This document shows, piece by piece, positions 60,291-64,000 of a stretch of 64,000 nt of DNA; position 1 is the first letter of the stretch, and every line of letters starts with the position of its first letter. The notes under the pieces were generated by a model. The model had not been told where the DNA came from. It did no database searches and was given only the letters and a program-made list of their open reading frames with translations. The DNA comes from an uncultured Prevotella sp. (GTDB taxonomy: Bacteria > Bacteroidota > Bacteroidia > Bacteroidales > Bacteroidaceae), in assembly GCA_900555035.1 (NCBI GenBank), contig USJX01000003.1, forward strand, positions 18,976-82,975. The letters are read 5' to 3'. A program made the translations under genes and the position numbers.

Positions 60291-62429
60291 TTACAATCCT
60301 CTAGCCTTCAACAGTCCCGAAGCATCTGGCTGCTTCATGCCTGTAAAGTCGGTGAACATTTCCATCTGGTCCTTGGTGTTACCACGACTCAGAACCTTGT
60401 CGCGGAATGCCTGACCCACGGCTGGATCCAAAGCACCGTGCTTGGCAAAGTAATCTGCCACGTTCACGGCGAGTACCTCAGTCCAGAGATAGCTGTAGTA
60501 ACCTGCTGCATAACCGCCGCCCCATACATGGTTGAAATAGGTGGTGCTGTAGCGAGGAGGAATCTGCGAATTGAGCAAGCCTACATTGTTCAGGGCTTCC
60601 TTCTCGAAGGCTCCTGCCATGTATGGCGAAGGAATCTCATCTGGGGTCAACTCGTGCCAAGCCAGGTCGAGGCAGGTAGCTGCCAGGTTCTCACCCAGCG
60701 AATAGGCTGTCTGGAAGTTGATGCTCTTCAGCATGCGCTCCTTCAGGTCGGCTGGCATGGCTGCTCCGGTCTGGGTATGGCGGGCATAGTGGTCGAAGAT
60801 TTCTGGAATGCTGGCGAACGACTCGTTAAACTGAGAAGGCATCTCCACGAAGTCGCGAGCCACTGCTGTGCCCGAAAGGGTATTGTAGCCACACTTAGAC
60901 AACATGCCGTGGAGGGCGTGACCGAATTCATGGAACATGGTGCACACCTCATCCCATGTAATCAGGGTAGGCTGCCCCTCTGGAGCCTTGGCGTTGTTGC
61001 ATACATTATAGATAATAGGCAACTGTCCCCACTTGTCGCTCTGCTTGGCAAAAGCACTCATCCAGGCACCGCCACGCTTGGTAGGACGGCGGAAGTAGTC
61101 GCTATAGAAAAGGGCGATAGGCTTGCCATTTTTGTCGCTCACCTCGAACACCTTCATGTCTGGGTGATAGGTAGGGATATCCTTGCGCTGCTTGAAGTTC
61201 AAGCCGTAAACACGATGGGCAGCATAGAACGCACCGTTCACCTGCACGCTGTCGATGTTGAAATATGGCTTAATCTCATCATCAGTGATGTTGAGCATTT
61301 CCTTCTTCATCTTTGCTGAATAATAGAAGCGGTCGTATGGCTGCAACTTGAAGTCCTTGCCCTCTGTCTTCTGAGCATAAGCCTCAATGTCGCGGGTCTC
61401 GGCATCAGCCTTTGGCGCATATTCCTTGATGAGCTGCTGCAGGAAATCGTTTACATTCTTGGTGTTCTTTGCCATCGTTTTCTCCAGGGAATACTCTGCG
61501 TAGTTGTTGTAACCCATCAGCTGTCCCTTCTCGGCACGCAACTTAGCAATCTCGGTTACGATAGGGAAGGTGTTGAACTCTGGGTTGGTGCCATCCGCAC
61601 GATGGATGCTTGCCATATAAACCTTGCGACGGAGCTCACGGTTCTGAAGATTGGTGAGGATAGCCTGCTGGGTGGTGTTCACGATGACGATGCAGTAAGG
61701 TGCCTTGCCTCCACGGCTCTCTGCATCCTTCTTGCATTGTGCGATGTCAGCATCGCTCAGGCCTGCGAGTTCTTCCTTGCTGTTTACCCAAACCACGGCG
61801 TTGTTGGTGGCTGCAGGAAGAAGATTGCCAAACTGCTCCTGGAGGTCAGAGATTCGAGAGTTGATCTGCTTCATGCGCTCCATCTTCTCAGGAGAAAGCA
61901 AGGCTCCTGAGCGGACAAAGCTCTTGTAGATTACCTCGGTGAGGCGCTTGTCCTCGCCCTTGAGTTTCTTGTATTCGTTATCATAAACATATTTGATGCG
62001 CTCAAAGAGTTTCTGGTTGAATGAAATCTCGTTGTCCAGGTTGGTGAGCAGCGGCATTACCTTCTTCTGGGTATCAGCAATGCCTGGAGTTTTGTGGGCA
62101 CTGGTAAGACCGAAGAACACACTGGAAACACGCTCCAGCAACATACCGCTGTTTTCGTAAGCGAGGATGGTGTTCTGGAAGGTTGGCTTCTTCTTGTTGT
62201 TGACTATCTTCTGGATGTTGGCACGCTGCTCCTTGATGGCAGTTTCGATGGCAGGAAGGTAGTCGCTCTCCTGAATCTTGCAGAAATCAGGAGCACCGAA
62301 AGGCAGACTGCTCTTTACCAGGAGAGGGTTCTGACGGTTGCCGCCCGCATTTTGGGCGAACGATGAGGCTGGCATCTGCAGGAGAGTTGCAGCCAGTCCG
62401 AGAGTTAAAAATGTCTTGTTTAAATTCAT
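60291..62429 (-). CDS. dcp: M3-family metallopeptidase (peptidyl-dipeptidase Dcp-like)
   Basis: 712 residues from the ATG at 62429, which begins directly with a signal peptide (NLNKTFLTLGLAATLLQMPASSFAQ); a frame 15 codons longer exists but would bury the signal. The gluzincin motif HEFGH (His500, Glu501, His504, in MFHEFGHALHGM) and the downstream FVEMPSQFNESFA supply the zinc site of M3 peptidases. It removes C-terminal dipeptides from short peptides, here apparently in the periplasm. A -7 box on the minus strand is at 62462-62469 (TATCTTTG). Confidence 0.92.
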   Translation of the reverse strand: MNLNKTFLTLGLAATLLQMPASSFAQNAGGNRQNPLLVKSSLPFGAPDFCKIQESDYLPAIETAIKEQRANIQKIVNNKKKPTFQNTILAYENSGMLLERVSSVFFGLTSAHKTPGIADTQKKVMPLLTNLDNEISFNQKLFERIKYVYDNEYKKLKGEDKRLTEVIYKSFVRSGALLSPEKMERMKQINSRISDLQEQFGNLLPAATNNAVVWVNSKEELAGLSDADIAQCKKDAESRGGKAPYCIVIVNTTQQAILTNLQNRELRRKVYMASIHRADGTNPEFNTFPIVTEIAKLRAEKGQLMGYNNYAEYSLEKTMAKNTKNVNDFLQQLIKEYAPKADAETRDIEAYAQKTEGKDFKLQPYDRFYYSAKMKKEMLNITDDEIKPYFNIDSVQVNGAFYAAHRVYGLNFKQRKDIPTYHPDMKVFEVSDKNGKPIALFYSDYFRRPTKRGGAWMSAFAKQSDKWGQLPIIYNVCNNAKAPEGQPTLITWDEVCTMFHEFGHALHGMLSKCGYNTLSGTAVARDFVEMPSQFNESFASIPEIFDHYARHTQTGAAMPADLKERMLKSINFQTAYSLGENLAATCLDLAWHELTPDEIPSPYMAGAFEKEALNNVGLLNSQIPPRYSTTYFNHVWGGGYAAGYYSYLWTEVLAVNVADYFAKHGALDPAVGQAFRDKVLSRGNTKDQMEMFTDFTGMKQPDASGLLKARGL

Positions 62430-62605
62430 TATGTTTATTCTATAATTTTGATTTATATACGCAAAGATAGCCATAATCCTTCTAAAATCCGATGTTTTGA
62501 TAAGAATATAGTAAAGATTAACATAATGTGGTGGATTTATGGTTCTTGCTACGCACGATTTTGTGCTTATTATATGGCGTATTTTTTTCTAAAATAATGC
62601 CACTG

Positions 62606-62656
62606 TTACCACGCTGTGAATTAACTGTTTGATATATAGAAGTTTAAGCGTGGTAA
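62606..62656. repeat. Inverted repeat TTACCACGC / GCGTGGTAA
   Basis: TTACCACGC (62606-62614) and its exact complement GCGTGGTAA (62648-62656), 33 bases apart. Several more TTGCCAC/TTACCA words follow to about 62705. Confidence 0.7.
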
Positions 62657-62744
62657 TAAGATGCTTTTTTATTGCCACTTATTACCATTTGTTGCCACAT
62701 ATTGCAGCTTTTTACCCCAAAATGGCGAAAAATACTAAATATTC

Positions 62745-62828
62745 GAAGCAAAAATATGATATTATTGAAGCAAAAACACGATATTGTTGAGTAAAAACAC
62801 GATATTATTAAAGCAAAAACAATAAAAA
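62745..62828. repeat. 22-base tandem repeat, four copies
   Basis: GAAGCAAAAATATGATATTA-TT, GAAGCAAAAACACGATATTG-TT, GAGTAAAAACACGATATTATT and a partial AAAGCAAAAACAATAAAA, head to tail. Copies differ at 2-4 positions. Confidence 0.85.
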
Positions 62829-62898
62829 GAGAGAAAAGTCAAGTAATATAGTACGATTCTTTTTATTGTGTCTATCAAATTAGGAACAAAAAATAAGG

Positions 62899-62971
62899 AG
62901 TGTCTACTATTTCAGTTTTATGAAATTGATAGTGTCTACCTTTCTAGTTTATAAAATAAAAAAGTGTCTAC
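62899..62971. repeat. AGTGTCTAC repeated at exact 32-base intervals
   Basis: The 9-mer occurs at 62899-62907, 62931-62939 and 62963-62971. Between copies only an AGTTT word is shared, so this is either a decayed 32-base tandem repeat or a set of phased protein sites. Confidence 0.8.
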
Positions 62972-63007
62972 TGAAATCAGGAAAAGTCAAAACAAGTGAG
63001 AGCAAAG

Positions 63008-63130
63008 GTTGCCCAATATAATGGGTAGTTATGCCCATAATTACGAGTACTTTTGCCCGTAACTACGAGTACTTTTGCCCGGCTATTATGGTTAAAAATG
63101 CCCAAGGTCTTGGGCAAAACTGGGCAAAGG
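63008..63130. repeat. Cluster of GCCC/GGGC words with a 22-base direct repeat
   Basis: TACGAGTACTTTTGCCCG occurs at 63042-63059 and 63064-63081 (period 22); each copy contains a TACTTTTG word identical to a -7 box. A perfect palindrome TGCCCAAG-GT-CTTGGGCA lies at 63099-63116 and TGGGCAA recurs at 63121. Confidence 0.75.
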
Positions 63131-63201
63131 CTTAGGTTGACTTTTCCTTCATTGTATATTGTTTTTTTTGCTTTTTCCTTTTCTGTTTCGAAATTTTGCA
63201 G

Positions 63202-63209
63202 TACTTTTG
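63202..63209 (+). promoter_or_regulatory. -7 box of the DUF4421 gene
   Basis: TACTTTTG 38 bases before the ATG at 63247; the -33 position is T-rich without a clear TTTG. Confidence 0.55.
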
Positions 63210-63246
63210 TGCAGGAATTGTGGAATTGGAAAGAAAGATAAATAAG

Positions 63247-64000
63247 ATGAATAGACGAAAAATAAAAACAGGCTCAATGATGACGTTGAAAGCGTCATTT
63301 CTTGTGGTGGCATTTTCTATGGGGACGCTAGCTCCAGCTATCGCCCAGACCAGACAGAACAAGAAGCCCCGCAAGAAGCTGAAGGAATTGCTGATGATGG
63401 CTGATAGTCTGCGACTCCAGTTGCGGCAATCTGCCGATAGGGGACGTATGCTCCAATGGGGCGACTCCCTTCTTATGGCAGAATTAGGCAAAAGTAAGAT
63501 GAGTGAGAAGAAAAAGCAGAGGTTCATGAAGCATTATGTCAAGATTCAAAGACGATTGAGCCTCTACGACCGCCAATTGTTCAGAGGAGATTCCCTGCTG
63601 GCAGCCAATTATTACAAGATAAAATATGATACCACCTACATCTCCCGTCCTCATGCCCGATGGACCATCAAACTGAGAGGTAATCTTTCGGGAGCCGATT
63701 TGGAAACTACGGCGAAGACTGATGGAACGGAAACCCATACCAAGGTGATGGCCGACTGCCGTGGTACTCTCTCCATGGCTGTGGCTTATCGTGGCTTGGG
63801 ACTTGGCTTGGCGGTAAACCCAGCCAAGTTGGTTGGCAAGAATCAGGACTACGAGTTCAACCTCAACTCCTATAGCAACCGCTATGGCTTCGACGTAGTC
63901 TATCTCTCGTCCAAGACCTTCCATGGTCACCAGGAAGTGGGAGCCAGCGAGATAGATATCCATAAGGGAGAAATCTCGCAGAAGGCATTGAATCTCAATT
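63247..64000 (+). CDS. DUF4421 family secreted protein (truncated by the window end)
   Basis: The frame opens at 63247 and is still open at the last base, giving the first 251 residues. A signal peptide (KASFLVVAFSMGTLAPAIAQ) is followed by a basic helical part (KKPRKKLKELLMMADSLRLQL) and then the DUF4421 pattern: YKIKYDTTYISRPHARWTIK, RGNLSGAD, LSMAVAYRGLGLGLAVNPAK, KNQDYEFNLNSYSNRYGFDV. The family is predicted to form an outer-membrane barrel in Bacteroidetes; its function is unknown. The repeat-rich gap 62430-63246 lies upstream. Confidence 0.82.
   Translation, partial: MNRRKIKTGSMMTLKASFLVVAFSMGTLAPAIAQTRQNKKPRKKLKELLMMADSLRLQLRQSADRGRMLQWGDSLLMAELGKSKMSEKKKQRFMKHYVKIQRRLSLYDRQLFRGDSLLAANYYKIKYDTTYISRPHARWTIKLRGNLSGADLETTAKTDGTETHTKVMADCRGTLSMAVAYRGLGLGLAVNPAKLVGKNQDYEFNLNSYSNRYGFDVVYLSSKTFHGHQEVGASEIDIHKGEISQKALNLN

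Noticed and set aside
62745..62828. CRISPR-like array
   Set aside because: Units are contiguous without unique spacers and copies have diverged; no cas genes in the window.

Overview
The window looks like chromosome from a gut Bacteroidota, most plausibly a Prevotellaceae member of the Prevotella/Segatella copri type (inference). Three things point there. Bacteroidetes promoters recur (TTTG, 19-20 bases, TAnnTTTG). Several families are typical of the phylum: DUF3822, DUF4421, DUF4476, DUF4465, GH115, and TonB-dependent receptors paired with surface lipoproteins. Two secreted proteins end in the GRR/GKR-xPQKG tail common in Prevotella. Most genes are housekeeping or nutrient-acquisition genes. 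No phage, complete IS element, CRISPR array or rRNA was seen. The only RNA genes or elements recognised are one tRNA-Tyr and one cobalamin riboswitch.

Layout. 0-6.7 kb: hotdog thioesterase, CPBP protease, a gene-free stretch with a 37-bp near-perfect inverted repeat built from GGTCA units, a copper-type P-ATPase that appears to lack its nucleotide-binding domain, DNA polymerase IV and a small heat-shock protein. 6.9-12.5 kb: GH3 glycosidase with a PA14 insert, a PIN-type toxin-antitoxin pair and an outer-membrane beta-barrel. 12.7-19.1 kb: an outer-membrane protein with an RprXY-like two-component pair, a DinD-RhuM fusion, glycerate kinase and a HAD phosphatase. 19.2-24.9 kb: a vitamin B12 uptake operon (riboswitch, BtuB-type receptor, BtuG-like lipoprotein, two secreted or surface proteins including a DUF4465 protein). 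25-31.4 kb: EttA, MgtC, methyltransferase, DUF4143 ATPase and two poorly known genes. 31.5-34.9 kb: an AT-rich two-gene unit (AlbA_2/GHKL protein with an internal repeat, then a PD-(D/E)XK nuclease), the best candidate for an undescribed defence-type module.

35.1-43.9 kb: an etfB-etfA-acyl-CoA dehydrogenase operon, an unusual nucleotidyltransferase/GHMP-kinase-like fusion, riboflavin synthase and a GH115 alpha-glucuronidase. With the GH3 enzyme, GH115 suggests growth on glucuronoxylan. 44-51 kb: dnaG-cls, the rsmD operon and a RecD-like helicase. 51.4-55.5 kb: gmd-fcl for GDP-L-fucose and a secreted beta-propeller. 55.6-64 kb: tRNA-Tyr, SprT-like protein, two thioredoxin-fold proteins, an RSH enzyme with an intact hydrolase but degenerate synthetase, the M3 peptidase Dcp, a repeat-rich 0.8-kb intergenic stretch and a truncated DUF4421 gene.

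Several intergenic simple-repeat families recur across the window, and some have spread into coding regions as in-frame insertions. A 12-mer, CCTTATTATATA, occurs four times, always inside genes. All family names come from reading the sequence; no searches were run.
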